Assembly: GCF_016808095.1 (NCBI RefSeq)
Contig: NC_068976.1
Span: 2,624,001 to 2,688,000 of the forward strand
From: Vigna angularis
Lineage: Eukaryota > Streptophyta > Magnoliopsida > Fabales > Fabaceae
Reading direction: 5' to 3'
DNA: 64,000 nucleotides
How positions within the stretch are numbered: the stretch's first letter is position 1; each line of letters starts with the position of its first letter. Positions 37,481-49,737 of this stretch are shown one piece after another. The position numbers were made by a program, and so were the translations under genes. The notes below the pieces were generated by a model. That model was not told where the DNA came from. It did no database searches and saw nothing but the letters and a program-made list of their open reading frames with translations.

Positions 37481-39891
37481 AACCTCTCTTGGAGCCACCA
37501 AGCACTATACCACCACCACCATATCTCGTAGAGGCTTTGAGCTTCTATACCATTCATACATTAGCTCATCATCCTTGGACCATTTACCACCACATTTTCG
37601 CACCATACATCCAAGGAACACCTCTCCATGCACATCTCCTAGCTTTGGCCCAACCTAGCCAAGAAGGTTGCCATCACTTCCTCACTCCACTTTCCCTCGC
37701 CTCCTATACAATGCAAGTCTACACATCCCTTTCTCACTGTAGTTAACTGCATTTACAAGTTCCTGTTTTAGTGCTGTGGATGCATCTACTTCTTGATGAT
37801 TTGATATGAAACTGTACATCACTATGTCAAAACTATGTATTGGATTTTCTGGTTGTTTTATCTGAATCTATACATTACAGCCAAGTAATCCAACCAAAAC
37901 TTATGATTCAATCGCTTGTTTGTTGCACAATTTGTTAGTCTAATTTACAATTCCTTATTCAGAACTAAACTAGTACTAAGTGAACCAACAAATTAAGTTC
38001 CCAGACTTCATAACCAATTCAACATCAGCCTAGAGGTTTTATTCTCTTTAGGTTGAGTCCTCTTGTTCAATATAATATTCATACAATGTACTCAGTGCAC
38101 ATTACCCTTCTTTTTCTTACCTTTAAACCAGTTAAGTGTGTCCTTCACCATGACCAGAAATAACTTAACAGTTTCCTTTTACAATCCCTCTCTCATTTAC
38201 CATTTACACAATTTCATACTAGGCCGTGGCCTCCACCTTCTCAGTTTCCCAAACATGGATCTTGACTCAAACACCATCATGTTATGAGTGCAATGAAAGA
38301 GTATAAAAATCAGCCTAAAATGTGACAGAAGTAGGAAAATTATTAACGTTTTGATTTGATATATGTCTGATTCTAATAATTGGTGCCTTGTCTGGCACCT
38401 TAGAATTTAGAAGGATACCAGTGGTCTTTTTAGTTGTCCTTGGCCCATATCTATGTGTCCCCTACATACAATTTTGTCAACTTTTATCATTCTGTGGTTC
38501 TGAATTTATGTATGTTTTAGTTATAAGGATTTAACTTTATGTTCTGTTAATGGACCTAGAACATGGTTCTGAAATAGAGCAATTGAACAGTGAGGCATAA
38601 TTAAAGATCCTGCCCAATGGATATTTGTTGAACTTAAAACCCCACCCATTTCCTACTCCTAGAATGTTGTTTTTCCCTATGCAAAATTTCCCATCTTCTT
38701 ATCTCATTATTAAATCCGAAAGAGAATAATACAGTCCACAACATTTGCCTTTTGTCACTCCTTTAAACTCATGACTAATTTATTATCACACTGCCACTGA
38801 CCTTACTTCTACTTCTATTTCACTTAATTTATTCTTTCTCTTTTGTATTTCTCCATTATATATGTTAATTTTATCCTTTCTTCATGTCTTATTTTCCCAC
38901 ACTCTGTCTCCCCTAGAAGTTCCTTCTATTAACACTAAGAGTTACGCTTCATCATTCACCTTTCACACCACAATACAACAACCACTCCTACTTTTGTTCA
39001 ACACCAAACTTAACTACATTTTCCTTTGGTACGTCAAGTGTGCTCAAAAAAATTGGCACTAACAAAAATGTCCACAAGTTGTACAATGTAGCTTACACAA
39101 GTGGATCACACTAGAATCAAACAATTAGGGTCAAATGTCTCTAACTATAGAATGTGGCAGAATAGGTGCACAGTGTTTGAACATATAAGATACCTATCCA
39201 ACAATGAAAGGAGTGTAAAAGGTAGTTGGAAAGTTGTGTACTCAGTTCAGAAATTTACATCTGCGACCTTAAAGCTAAAAGCCTAAAGTACTCCAATTGC
39301 ATAACATCATACTTATTGTCAAAAGCTATCATCTTTCAGACCTGAACCCCAATCCTCTGTGCTACCTGCATCAATAAGGTTTTCAAGTCATTTCAATAAT
39401 AATAATAATCGTGGTAGGTTAAAAGTATCAGAAGATGCATTCATAAAATTATCAATATTAGATCATGTATACTTGGAGAATTTTCTTTTCAAAAGCTTTA
39501 AAGAAACTCATAAAGAAAAGGAAGTAATTTGTGGAATCTTATATAGAACGCAAGTTTTTAATTTACACAAGTAAATTTTAACTTTTTGAAAAAGTATTTC
39601 ATTTTTTCTTATTTATCTCTCCTAAAAACACTTTTAGATAAATTTGTGCAAACATATACCCCAAGGTAAAAACCTGTGTGTGTTGATTATTTCCTTTTAT
39701 ATTCCCTAGGTTATTTTACTAGTTATATTTAGAAGAGTACCAACAAGGCAGTTAGGAACTCGGAATTTGGGATCTAAGGGGAAGGAGCAAACTGCATATA
39801 GAGGATCACTGATTCTAAATAATAAAGGAGGTGCCTTGATGGGGATGATATATTATGCTACCCTAGTCATAATCACCTTATATACATATAC
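37481..39891. other. intergenic DNA without recognised genes
   Basis: Short frames (37489-37746, 38063-38287, 39101-39574) show no motif and no codon pattern I trust. Confidence 0.35.
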
Positions 39892-40116
39892 TCAACAGTG
39901 AAATTTCTGTACAGTACTAGAAAGAGATGAAGATTTTAAATATCCCTTAAAAGAGTGAACATCGCTTCCCCAAAGCCAAGCATCATAGCCTGCATCTCTA
40001 GCACCCCATATATCATTTCTGCGATCATCCCCAACATGAACAACATCCTTAGGTTTTACATCCAATAGTTCACATGCTTTAAGAAATATAGTTGGATTTG
40101 GTTTTTCGGCCGCAAC
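39892..40116 (-). pseudogene. HAD-superfamily hydrolase exon (HDHD3-like), isolated
   Basis: After an AATTAG acceptor (40117-40118) a frame of 74 codons opens with AEKPNPTIFLKACELL, followed by VHVGDDRRNDIWGARDAGYD and AWLWGSDVHSF, then stops at 39892. The GDDRRND block is HAD motif IV, whose acidic residues bind Mg2+, and the K in EKPNP is motif III. This is the penultimate part of plant HDHD3-like phosphatases. The tail after SDVHSF does not look like the family and no donor site follows, so the last exon seems lost. I found no upstream exons in the next kilobase. It is either a gene fragment or the end of a gene whose other exons lie far away. The motifs themselves are intact. Confidence 0.55.
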
Positions 40117-40814
40117 CTAATTAAAAGACAACCAACCACCCACAAACACGTTTAAATAAGAGAAGTTTATCAGCCAACTATCATGTAGAAAAGGAAAATT
40201 ACATAATTATGAAACCTCCTGATTAATACAGAACTAATGTAACCAGTTTGTCAATACATGGATGCTCAAATGGCTAATTCTTGTAAGTTGGTACAGGCAA
40301 CAATAATACATGCCTTAAAAAATATGGTCTGTGCAAAAGAATTTATAATTATCAGTAAATTTTAGCGATCAAATTTCCATTTGATTCTTCACCAAATTTG
40401 CTTGATATCATCTCCAAAGCTAAAAGTAATGACATTCTGGCGTAAGTTCAATGTTCCAAAAAGGTTAAATTTGGTTCATGAGTTTATTTAGGAAATTAAT
40501 TTAAATGTGAGTGCAAACTTGTATGGTTTAGTTGATGGAAATTTGTAGTGTCAGTCCCATGAAAATGAACTTGTTCTTAAAATATCTAAATGATGTTTCC
40601 TTTAACTCATGTTGAGCTTAACATCATTTCGTTTCACTTTGGTTTTATAAGCAAGTACATTATGATTCCAACAGGGTAATAACATATATGGTGGTCTTTC
40701 CCATGATTAGTCTTTTTAAATCTAAAAAAAATAGATAAACTCAAGGTAAATGGCATCCATTTTTAACTCATCCTGAGGTTAATATGGATATATAAAGTAT
40801 ATTATGTGTGAGTT
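40117..40814. other. non-coding DNA between two gene relics
   Basis: Searched on both strands for further HAD or Ca2+-ATPase exons. None seen. Confidence 0.35.
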
Positions 40815-41185
40815 GTGGATTCTAAAACCAGTTGTACCATAACCTGGTACAATGCCTGTGAAATCAGGTTCCTCCACATAAGTGTAGTTATCAGTGGCTC
40901 AACTCTACCTACAGGTGGCATCTTCATGAGACCATCAGTAGGTTCCTCTGTGGCTAAAGCCAAAGTTGTCCTTTTCCACTTCAGTGCCTTCTATTCCCTT
41001 GGAGAGTCCAATATGTACTTCTTTTACACCAGCTACGTCATTTGTGGCATGACCTGTGATTGACACCACATTACCCATCTGCTATAAACATTGAACCATC
41101 AAAAGCTCGTCAAATGGAGATGATGTGGCCATGACCCTTATTCTGTGAATCTGATCCATTCTTTCCTCATGTACTGAGATTGTAA
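40815..41185 (-). pseudogene. plasma-membrane-type Ca2+-ATPase (ACA) relic
   Basis: Reading leftwards from 41185: EERMDQIHRIRVMATSSPFD, then LLMVQCL, a TAG stop, a degraded hinge TGHATNDVAGVK (family TGDGTNDAPALK), HIGLSKGIEGTEVEKDNF, then LALATEEPTDGLMKMPPVGR, EPLITTLMWRNLISQALYQV. These are consecutive landmarks of plant autoinhibited Ca2+ pumps (P2B ATPases): P-domain hinge and the M6-M8 region. About 75 residues between the DNF and LALATE blocks, including M5 and the intervening loop, are missing. The hinge loses the DGTND aspartate. It is a dead, intronless-looking fragment; a processed copy is possible, but no poly(A) tail was identified. Confidence 0.7.
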
Positions 41186-43089
41186 AGTATTTCAAAATCA
41201 ATAGTGTTATAAAATCAATAAAATACTTTCCTTTTAAAAGTATTTAAAAAACCAAAGTGGTTACTAACTAAGATAATTGATTCTGTACTTTTTATTTGTC
41301 ATTAATATTTTGAATTGTATGGCTGCAAAGGTGATGTTATTTTTATTTATTTAAAAGTGTTTATTACAAATGAAGTTTGATATTGATTGAATGGTTTAAA
41401 AGTGTTGTTGAAGGAGGGTGGTTTGGGTGGTGGAGGAAGCAGAGTCTGGATTGTGGAAGGAGTAGCAGTGTCAAAAGGGTGAGTTTAGGGATGAGGAAGT
41501 GAGGGACAAAGGGAACAAAGGGTGTTAATTTATAGAGGATAAAACACATGATTTGTACATAAATATATATTGTAGATTACATACAAGTATGTTTAGATAT
41601 CACTCTTGAACTTTATGTCCAATTGAACAGAAACAAAACAAAGCAATTTGGTAGGAAACTAATCTGGTTTAAGACAGAAGAAAACAAGAGAAAATGTGTA
41701 TGGGGAGGGTAGAGTGGGAATAAAAGTGGTTATAATGGGAGAGAAGAGGAGAGGAACAATAATGGGGGCTTTTAGTTTAGGGTATGCAAAATCATTATGG
41801 GGTAGGCCGTCCCAAGATAATTAATGATGGTTTGGATTGGGTCGAAAACCACCATCAGCACCCTTCCTTACCCCGTCACCCCTATCATGAATTACTCTTG
41901 TTTTATTTATGCTTTGGTTGTTGTATTTCATATGGTCTCCATAATTTAGAGTTTCGTATGTGTAATTTTCATGTGTTGGGAAGTGTTGGCAGTAATCATT
42001 GTTCTTGTCGTAATGATGAGAAATGATGTGAGTGAGATGTCCAAAACCAAATCCAGCTGCGTTATCTCCTGTGTTAATTTGCATGCTTTGTTTTTATATG
42101 GTTAAGAGAGTGCTTTAACTTTTGATCAAAGTAAATGTGAAATGATTAAAAAGGTTCCAAAAAAGGGGAAAAAATAAAAGGATGGATGGGTGTTAAGCAT
42201 TGTCATTATACTAAAGCAGGGTTGTTTTAGTGGCACAGGCTCTGTTTCAGAATTAACTGTTAGCTAATTAGTGGCATAGCTCCATCTTTCTGAAATTAGT
42301 CTTTCATCCTTAACACACTTCTCTACTTTCTTTGTTTAAATCACCTCCATATGCTTTTTATAGTTGTTAGGAAGTTCTTAGGAAAATATTATTTATGTTA
42401 AAGTCTTAGGCTATTTGCAATGACTGTAAGTTCCTGAAATTGGATTGAATTATGTGTGGACATTTAAAGGAGTTTTTAGAGGAACTTCCATTTCATGTGT
42501 TAGGGTGAGCTTTTAAAGGAGTTTGGATTTTGGCCAGAAAGGGAGGACGAGATTCTACGGAGAAGACTGAACTAGGAAAGGAAAGCAAAGGCAAAAGTAT
42601 GGGGACCTAAACTGAAATTTCATGATTGTAGTTATGTCCTATTATTTTCATTCTTATACTGATTGAAGTTATATGATATTGTAAACATTGATGTTTGTCA
42701 AACTTTGTTGTGAATGGTTTGAAACTGATTGCCAAATATGTAAGAGGTTTGTTTTGGTGATTTAATTTGTGAATGCTGAATTTTATAAAATAAAGCATGT
42801 ACAATGGCCTCTTCCATTGGTTATAATCTGTCATAATTAGCCATGATACATCTTACCATGTTTGTAAGATCATAGAATGTGTTGGTTTAGATTAGCCTTT
42901 TCAGTTTAGTAATGCCTTCTACGTTAATTAGCTTCTTGACTAGAATCAGAGCAATTGGCCTTCAACAAATGAAGTCAATTTTGTTCCACTTCCCAAGTGT
43001 CTTGTACATTAAAAAAAGTTTACAACGTTTCCAAATTGGTTGTTTGAATACAACACAAAAGAAGCTTTAGGTTCAGATGACCATTTGCC

Positions 43090-43330
43090 TTGTACCTTTG
43101 GCTAACAAGACACACTCACCTCTCTAGCTATGGTAAATTTAAAGCAAGAAAATTGCCAAGAGTAGAAAGAGCAGCAAGGACTCTTCGAATTACTTGTACT
43201 TTTCAAAATGCCTTTTACAACTTTAAATGAAACTAAAAGAAATCTAACCTATCACAAATCAGATTACTCAAAAATAAATTCAAAGAAAACAAAAGCTATG
43301 TTACTGCCCACTGCTGCTACAGTTTAGTTT
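43090..43330. repeat. dispersed repeat, copy 1 (partner at 62866-63110)
   Basis: It shares TTTGGCTAACAAGACACA, CACCT.TCTAGCTATG, AAAGCAAG, TTGCCAAGAGT, AAGAGCA and CAAGGACTCTTC in the same order with 62866-63110, same strand. The partner belongs to the leader of the gag-only element at 61.2-64 kb, so this is probably a fragment of that family. Confidence 0.65.
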
Positions 43331-44313
43331 CTGCTCAAAATTCCTTTTGTAAAGCAAGATGCATGTGATCATATCAACATGGTTTTTGTCCACCTAATCA
43401 AAGATAATTCAACACTCAAAATGAATGTAAACATTTTTCACAAATCAAATCAGAAAGGTTTGTTATCTGTTTAAAAACTGTCCACATAACACTCTCTCTT
43501 ATTGCCAAAGATATGAGGCCAAGTTAGACACACAAAGGTCAACAAAATGAGTGTTCTGTCTGCATTTTGATGCACTGGATTATGCAAAATTGATATTTCA
43601 GCACTTGAAATATAGTGCAGAATTCTCTCGGTTTCTCTCATTTCCCTATTTCTATCCTGTGTTTTGGTCTTATTCCCTCTTTCTTTTCTGTTTCTTTTTG
43701 TTGAAGTCAGTTTCCTACATAAGTGATATGTAGATCCTAGTTTTCTTGTCACTAGACCAGAACCTGTATGTATGTAAACACAAGTACACAAAACAAAAAA
43801 GATCATGGTTACAATTAAAAGGTTATGTGATCTACAACAGTAAAGTACAAAGAACCTCTAATATACTTGGATGATTCAAAATTTAAACTTATTTTGATGC
43901 TACTTCAAAACAGATTGAGAAACACTCTTTTGGTAACATTGAAGCTACTGGATTGAAGCACAAAGTCTTCACAGTAATAAAAAATCACACGTGAAGGTGC
44001 ATCAAAGCAGATCATAAACTGCACCATAATTGGTTACTGGACAACAGAAAATTTTAAACTTCAAATTGACATCTTGGATGGCCCAAGATTGAATAGGCAA
44101 TTGAGAAAATTTGAGAAACGAAGGAGGCACTGAAATGTAACCTAGGAAATGCTCTAGATCACATTAATAAAGCAAATTAAAGTCCATCAAGTTGAATCAG
44201 TCTCAATTCAAAACTTTTTTAACATCTGTGATAACTGTATATCACTGTTTGTTTTGACACTCTTTGTTCTTAGGATAATAAATAGAGAGAGAGAAAGAAA
44301 GAAGGGTACAATT

Positions 44314-44481
44314 GGAAAACAACAGCTAGGTGGAGTTCAACACAAATTATACTCACACACAACTGAAACATGATGAGTCCAAACTGTGTAACTACAGAAG
44401 ACCAAGCTGGAAAACAACAGCTAGGTGGAGTTCAACACAAATTATACTCACACACAACTGAAACATGATGAGTCCAAACTG
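44314..44481. repeat. tandem duplication, 95-bp period
   Basis: A 73-bp block starting GGAAAACAACAGCTAGGTGG and ending GATGAGTCCAAACTG is present at 44314-44386 and again, apparently identical, at 44409-44481, with 22 bp between. The lack of differences implies a recent event. Confidence 0.9.
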
Positions 44482-45107
44482 CACTAAATTAGAATGGTAC
44501 AATTGGTCAAATTTTACTAACTACACTGAACTAGCCTAAGAAACTACAAATAAACTTTCCTAAGAAGTTTAGAATGGTACAAGAAGGCTAACTACAAGAA
44601 CAACGTAGAGCCCGAAATATGACATCCTACAACCTAAAAAGTGTACTAATTAGGTGACAATTTCGAAATTCACCTAAACTAACCTAAGTATGATGATGAT
44701 AATATTGTATGTTCCTGTATATTGTATGTTCATTTATTACGCTACAACTTCATTAAGTTATGTAGCCATTTAAAGTTTGCTGGTACTAGACACAGTCTCA
44801 ATGGAATGAGAAGGGTAACAGTACCTTATACACTTACAATGCACAAAATATGTGAAAGTACTCTATAAAAGAGAACTTTAGTATTGTCAGTTTATTGAGT
44901 CCCCCAAATTGTATACACAACCACTTAGCTTGTCAAAGGCATTTCAATACTGAGGACTTCTCTTTGGATGCCCTTATTGAATGCCTATGACAATAGTCTT
45001 CAAATTGCCTTCCATGTTTGACTTGAGTAGTAATAGGTTTATTACTTATGTCACATGGAGTGTTGCTGTTTTGGCTAAGTTTTTATTTGTTTGGCTTGTC
45101 ACAGAAC

Positions 45108-48100
45108 ATGGCCCATTTTCCCAACCATCGTGGATGGATGTACGACTGTTGTTATAGTGGAAGGAGAGGTTTGAAGGAATCTTTTGTCATCGGAGTTGAA
45201 GAGTTTGTGGAGATGGCCCGACGATATCAATATCATGCTGTTGATGGAGGGATTCTGAAAGATGAAGTCGTCAAACTTCACCTTTACCAAAAAGGATTAA
45301 TGCCTAATTACACGCTTTGGACATTTCATGGTGAAGAAATTCCTTCGACCTCCATTGCAGCTGAAAAGCGGCTTGCATCAGGTTCGAATACTATTGTACA
45401 TACATCTGAGATAGATCAATTTGCCGATATGCAAGAGATGGTCGACAATGCTCTTCGTCGCCATGCTGAACAAGAAGCAAATGATAGTCATTATGAAGAG
45501 CCTCTAGACGAAACCACTCAGAGGTTTTACAATTTACTGACAGAGGCAAATCTACCTGTATTTGAAGGTTCAACTGAGTCAAAATTATCAGTGTGCATTA
45601 GACTCATGGCTGGCAAATCTAATTGGAACGTGCCCATTCAAGCAGTGGACTTTTATACAAAATTGATGTTAGATTTGACACCACCAAACAATTTTATGCC
45701 GAAGAATTATTACGAAGCCAAAAAATGTGTTTCAAAGTTGGGATTGGAAGTGAAGAAGATTGATTGTTGTGTTAATGGATGTATGTTATTCTACGACAAT
45801 GACAGTGGCAAAAACGATGCATTGTTGGTTGAGTGCAAGTTTTGTGGCTCACTTCGATATCATACGATGCATGCTGGCCGGAGGCAAAAAAAACCCATTC
45901 CCTTAAAGTCCATGTTCTACTTGCCTATAATTCCAAGATTACAAAGAATGTTTACTTCAATGCAAACATCAGAACACATGACATGGCATGATGGTAACAA
46001 AACTGAAGGATTTTTGCGTCATCCTTCTGATGGTGAAGCTTGGAAGCACTTCAATCGTAAACATCCATCCTTTGCTAGTGAACCGCGTAACGTCAGACTT
46101 GGTCTATGCTCTGATGGGTTTACCCCGTACATTCTGGCCTCTGCATCACCATATTCATGCTGGCCCGTGATAGTTACCCCATACAATCTACCACCTGAGA
46201 TGTGTATGACAAAGCCTTACATGTTTTTATCGTGTATAATACCAGGTCCATTTAATCCCAAATCATTGATTGATGTTTATTTAGAGCCTTTGATTGATGA
46301 TTTGAAGAAGTTATGGAATGGTGTTTGGACGTATGACGTTTCAATGAAGCAAAATTTCCTTATGAGGGCGGCCTTGATGTGGACTATTAATGATTTCCCA
46401 GCGTACGGCCTGTTATCTGGTTGGAGCACGCATGGTCGATTAGCTTGTCCACATTGCATGGAACATCCAAAGTCATTCCAATTGAGTTATGGTCGGAAAA
46501 GTAGTTGGTTTGACTGCCATCGACGGTTCTTGCCCATTGATCACCCGTTTAGAAGAAACAAAAAGGTATTTCGCAAAGGGCAAGTTGAAACGGATTTGCC
46601 CCCGCCGAAGTTGACTGGATCACACGTTTGGAGAAGAGTTAAAGACTATCCAAAAGTCACTGAATGTGGTCAGAATAGGATAAAAGAGTTTGGAGAATGG
46701 CATAATTGGACTAAAAGAAGCATATTTTGGGAACTTCCCTATTGGAAAGACAACTTGCTAAGACACAACCTCGATGTCATGCACACAGAAAAAAATTTCT
46801 TTGACAATATCTTCAACACAGTTATGAATGTTATAGGTAAGACAAAAGATAATGAGAAAGCAAGAAAAGATTTACCTTTGTATTGTGGACGAAAAGACTT
46901 AGAGTTGAAGGCGCAAGGTAACGGCCGATTATTTAAACCAAAAGTAAATTACACCATGTCAAAAGACGAGGCAAGAATAGTGTGTGCATGGATCAAGGAG
47001 CTTAGAATGCCAGATGGATATGCTTCTAACTTGTCCAGATGTGCCAATGTTCAGAACAGTACTATTCAAGGGTTGAAGAGTCATGATTGTCATGTATTCA
47101 TGGAGACTTTCATCCCTCTTGCGTTCAGTTGTTTGCCAATGCACGTGTTAAATCCACTGATAGAAATTAGTAACTTCTTTAAAGATTTGTGTTGCACGAC
47201 ACTAAAGGAGAATTCCCTTAAAAAGATGGATGAAAATATCCCAATTATTCTCTGCAAATTGGAAAGAATATTCCCTCCTGCATTCTTTGATTCAATGGAG
47301 CATATTCCAATACATCTAGCATATGAAGCTTGGCTTGGGGGACTGGTGCAGTACAGGTGGATGTATCCATTTGAAAGATTTATGGGAGAATCCAAACATT
47401 CAGTTAAAAATAAAGTTAGAGTAGAAGGCTCAATTTGTGCAGCTTACTTGCACAGAGAGACAACGTATTTTTGTTCACATTATTTCAAAAACTTCATGTT
47501 ATCCCTCACTCATGTCAGAAATGAAATGCAATGGAAAGTTGAACCACGTGAAGGTGCATTATCAGTTTTCCGACCATCAGGCCGTCACGCAGGGAAAGAA
47601 TTCACACATTGGTTAACTGATGCTGAATTCAATTCTGCTCATGTCCATGTCTTAATCAATTGCAGTGAAGTAAAGCCGTACCTTGGTTTAGAAATCAGGT
47701 CTGTAGTTTTTCCTACGTTTAAAAATAGGATAATTTGACTCTTGCTTTTATAATTTTTTTAGTGTCTTTGTAGATTTTTAATCAGGCATTAACTCCCACA
47801 GTTTAAGAGTTAAGACATATCTCGAATTGGCCAATGAGATGTGTCAAAGAATGGCACACTTACTTCACCAATGGTTACAAATTCCATACACATGAATGGT
47901 CTAAAGGAAATAAAACATCTAATTGTGGTGTGTATGTCAAGGGCCTTACAGAGGGTTCTTATGATGATTTCTACGACATCATTCATAAAATATATGAGCT
48001 AGAGTACAACAACACTACTTCTCCAAACAGAGTAGTACTTTTTTTATTGTGAATGGTTTGATCCTTCTAGAGGTGGTACTAGAGTTGATCCACGCTTTAA

Positions 48101-48574
48101 TATTGTCGAACTCAACCATAGATTAAGATATGTACCGTTTGATCCTTTCATTCTACCAACTAATAACAGGTTTATTATGTGCCATATCCACCATTCCGCA
48201 ATATTGACAAGCGTGGTTGGGCAGTAGCAATACAAACCAAGCCTAGAGGTCGCATTGACTCAAATGAGGTTGAGGATGATGTTGCCTACCAACTTGACCA
48301 AATGTCACAACCACAAGAAATTATTGAAGTTGAACGTATAACCGCATTGGTCGACCCTGATGGTGATGGAGATGATTTAGAAGCAACAATACAAGGTGAT
48401 GAAGAACAAGAAGAAGAGGAAGAAGAACAAGAAGAAGAAGAAGAAGAAGAAGAAGAAGAAGAAGATGATGATGATGATGATGACGACGACGACGAAGAAG
48501 AAGAAGATGATGATGATAATGACGATGATGAAGAAGAAGAAGGTGAAGATGAAGATCATGATGACGACGATTGA
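45108..48574 (+). pseudogene. TNP2-like CACTA transposase, frameshifted
   Basis: The main exon is open from ATG 45108 (just after a TTGTCACAG acceptor) to about 47698. It starts MAHFPNHRGWMYDCCYSGRR, the transposase-associated domain (residues about 1-75). The TNP2 core lies at about 275-485, with HMTWH, DGEAWKHFNRKHPSFASEPR and LGLCSDGFTPY. HNLDVMHTEKNFFDNI follows at about 550, and the DUF4218 region at about 645-790 (HIPIHLAYEAWLGGLVQYRW). A likely intron spans 47699-47785. The next exon (DUF4216-like, WHTYFTNGYKFHTHEW) has a TAA, a one-base gain in a T run near 48045, and another one-base shift near 48170. The tail is a long Glu/Asp run (48400-48570). The enzyme would cut element ends. 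The core exon is unusually well kept, but the gene is not translatable as a whole. Confidence 0.85.
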
Positions 48575-48740
48575 ATGTTGGACATCTATTGTAGCAAATT
48601 GAACTATCATTTGAATAGAGTTATCTAAAATTTTATCTTAAAAGTTGTATGCGATTATTTATTCATTGACTTTAAAAACCATTGATCCTTCCTTATTCAT
48701 TTCTTTTTTTCCCTTTATTTGTAACCATTTCAATGCAGTA
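48575..48740 (+). other. spacer between the two CACTA genes
   Basis: Short AT-rich spacer ending in a good acceptor (TTTCAATGCAG, near 48736) next to the ATG of the second gene. The two genes may be alternative splice products of one transcription unit, as in En/Spm. That is inference. Confidence 0.35.
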
Positions 48741-49737
48741 ATGACAAGACAAGGTTTAGAACGTCCTGATAAAGGAAAGGGGGTAGCAAGGCCTAAAAAG
48801 AGGCAACGACAGGCACCAAAGTATGTACTTAGGGTGCTTGCTAGACTACCTACCATTGCTGCCCCCGGTACATCATCTGTGGGGCCTCCTCCTACCCCTA
48901 CAATACAGCCTCTTACCCATGCAGTACACCCTTCTCCTACTCCTGCAGCACACCCTTCTACTACCCCTGCAGCAGACCCTCTTCCTCCTCCTGTGATTAT
49001 AACCCCCACTCCTCTCCCTGACCCTACTTCTATACCTTCCTCATCTTCTATACCGCCTTCTGAGACTGTCACACCATCTGCTGATCCAGATTCAAGTGGT
49101 GATGGTGAAGGTCTTGACCCGCCGTATGGTAAAGGGTAATATTTTAATCTCTTCATATAATTTGATGTTTATACCTTACTGCTATTGAAATGACTTTTAT
49201 TATGTAGGTTTATTCCATCTAGGGTTGCTTCCCAGGCCATCACACGTTCAATTAAGCAACATTTTTTAAGTCCATGGCCTACTTGGGGAGCAATACTTGA
49301 TGACGACAAAAAGCCATTCTGGGAGTGCTTTCAGGTGAACAATCCATTAAACTAAGGGTTAAATATGTTTTTAGTCCCTAAACTATTGGCCGTTTCTGGT
49401 TTTCGTCCCTCTTTCAAAGTAAGGTACAATTTGGTCCTCATTCTATTCGAAACTTTGGTTTTAATCCTCGAAAATAACACCGTTAAAAGTGTGCTGACGT
49501 GGCTAACGGTTGACTGACACACGATTTTTTTTTGAAGTGTTTCTCACTTTTTCTCCCCTTCTCTCTCTTCCTTCCATCTTCCACAAACAAGAATATTAAA
49601 GTGAATAATTTGCCTCTGCAATCGACATAGCATAGAAAGAAGAAGCTTGAGCGATGATAAAAAGAAAAAGAAAACCGTGAAGGGGAAAGATTTTCTATCT
49701 GGACAAGGGGAAAAAGAAAACAGAAAGAAGAAGCTTC

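Larger units (their letters stand above)
41186..45047. other. intergenic DNA with repeats; one unsupported small ORF
   Basis: An 87-codon minus-strand frame at 41821-42084 is His/Asn/Tyr-rich. It overlaps an 80-codon plus frame and matches no family I know. 41690-41770 is purine-rich. A dispersed repeat lies at 43090-43330 and a tandem duplication at 44314-44481. The left end of the CACTA element that starts coding at 45108 should lie somewhere here but I did not find a CACTA terminus. Confidence 0.3.

Noticed and set aside
36943..37746. Protein-coding gene downstream of the TATAAATAG signal
   Set aside because: The 85-codon frame at 37489 is Pro/His-rich with no domain. The promoter-like signal fits an LTR better.
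41821..42084. 87-codon His/Asn-rich minus-strand ORF as a gene
   Set aside because: No family, promoter or splice support, and a competing ORF overlaps on the other strand.
48377..48610. Poly-Lys/Met and poly-Phe/Ile frames
   Set aside because: Other-frame readings of the GAA/GAT repeat at the end of the CACTA transposase gene.
49544..49735. C-terminal part of the CHUP1-like frame as genuine protein
   Set aside because: After SDLSR the frame turns into low-complexity Phe/Ser/Leu and then TIR sequence, so it is read-through and not part of the captured exon.
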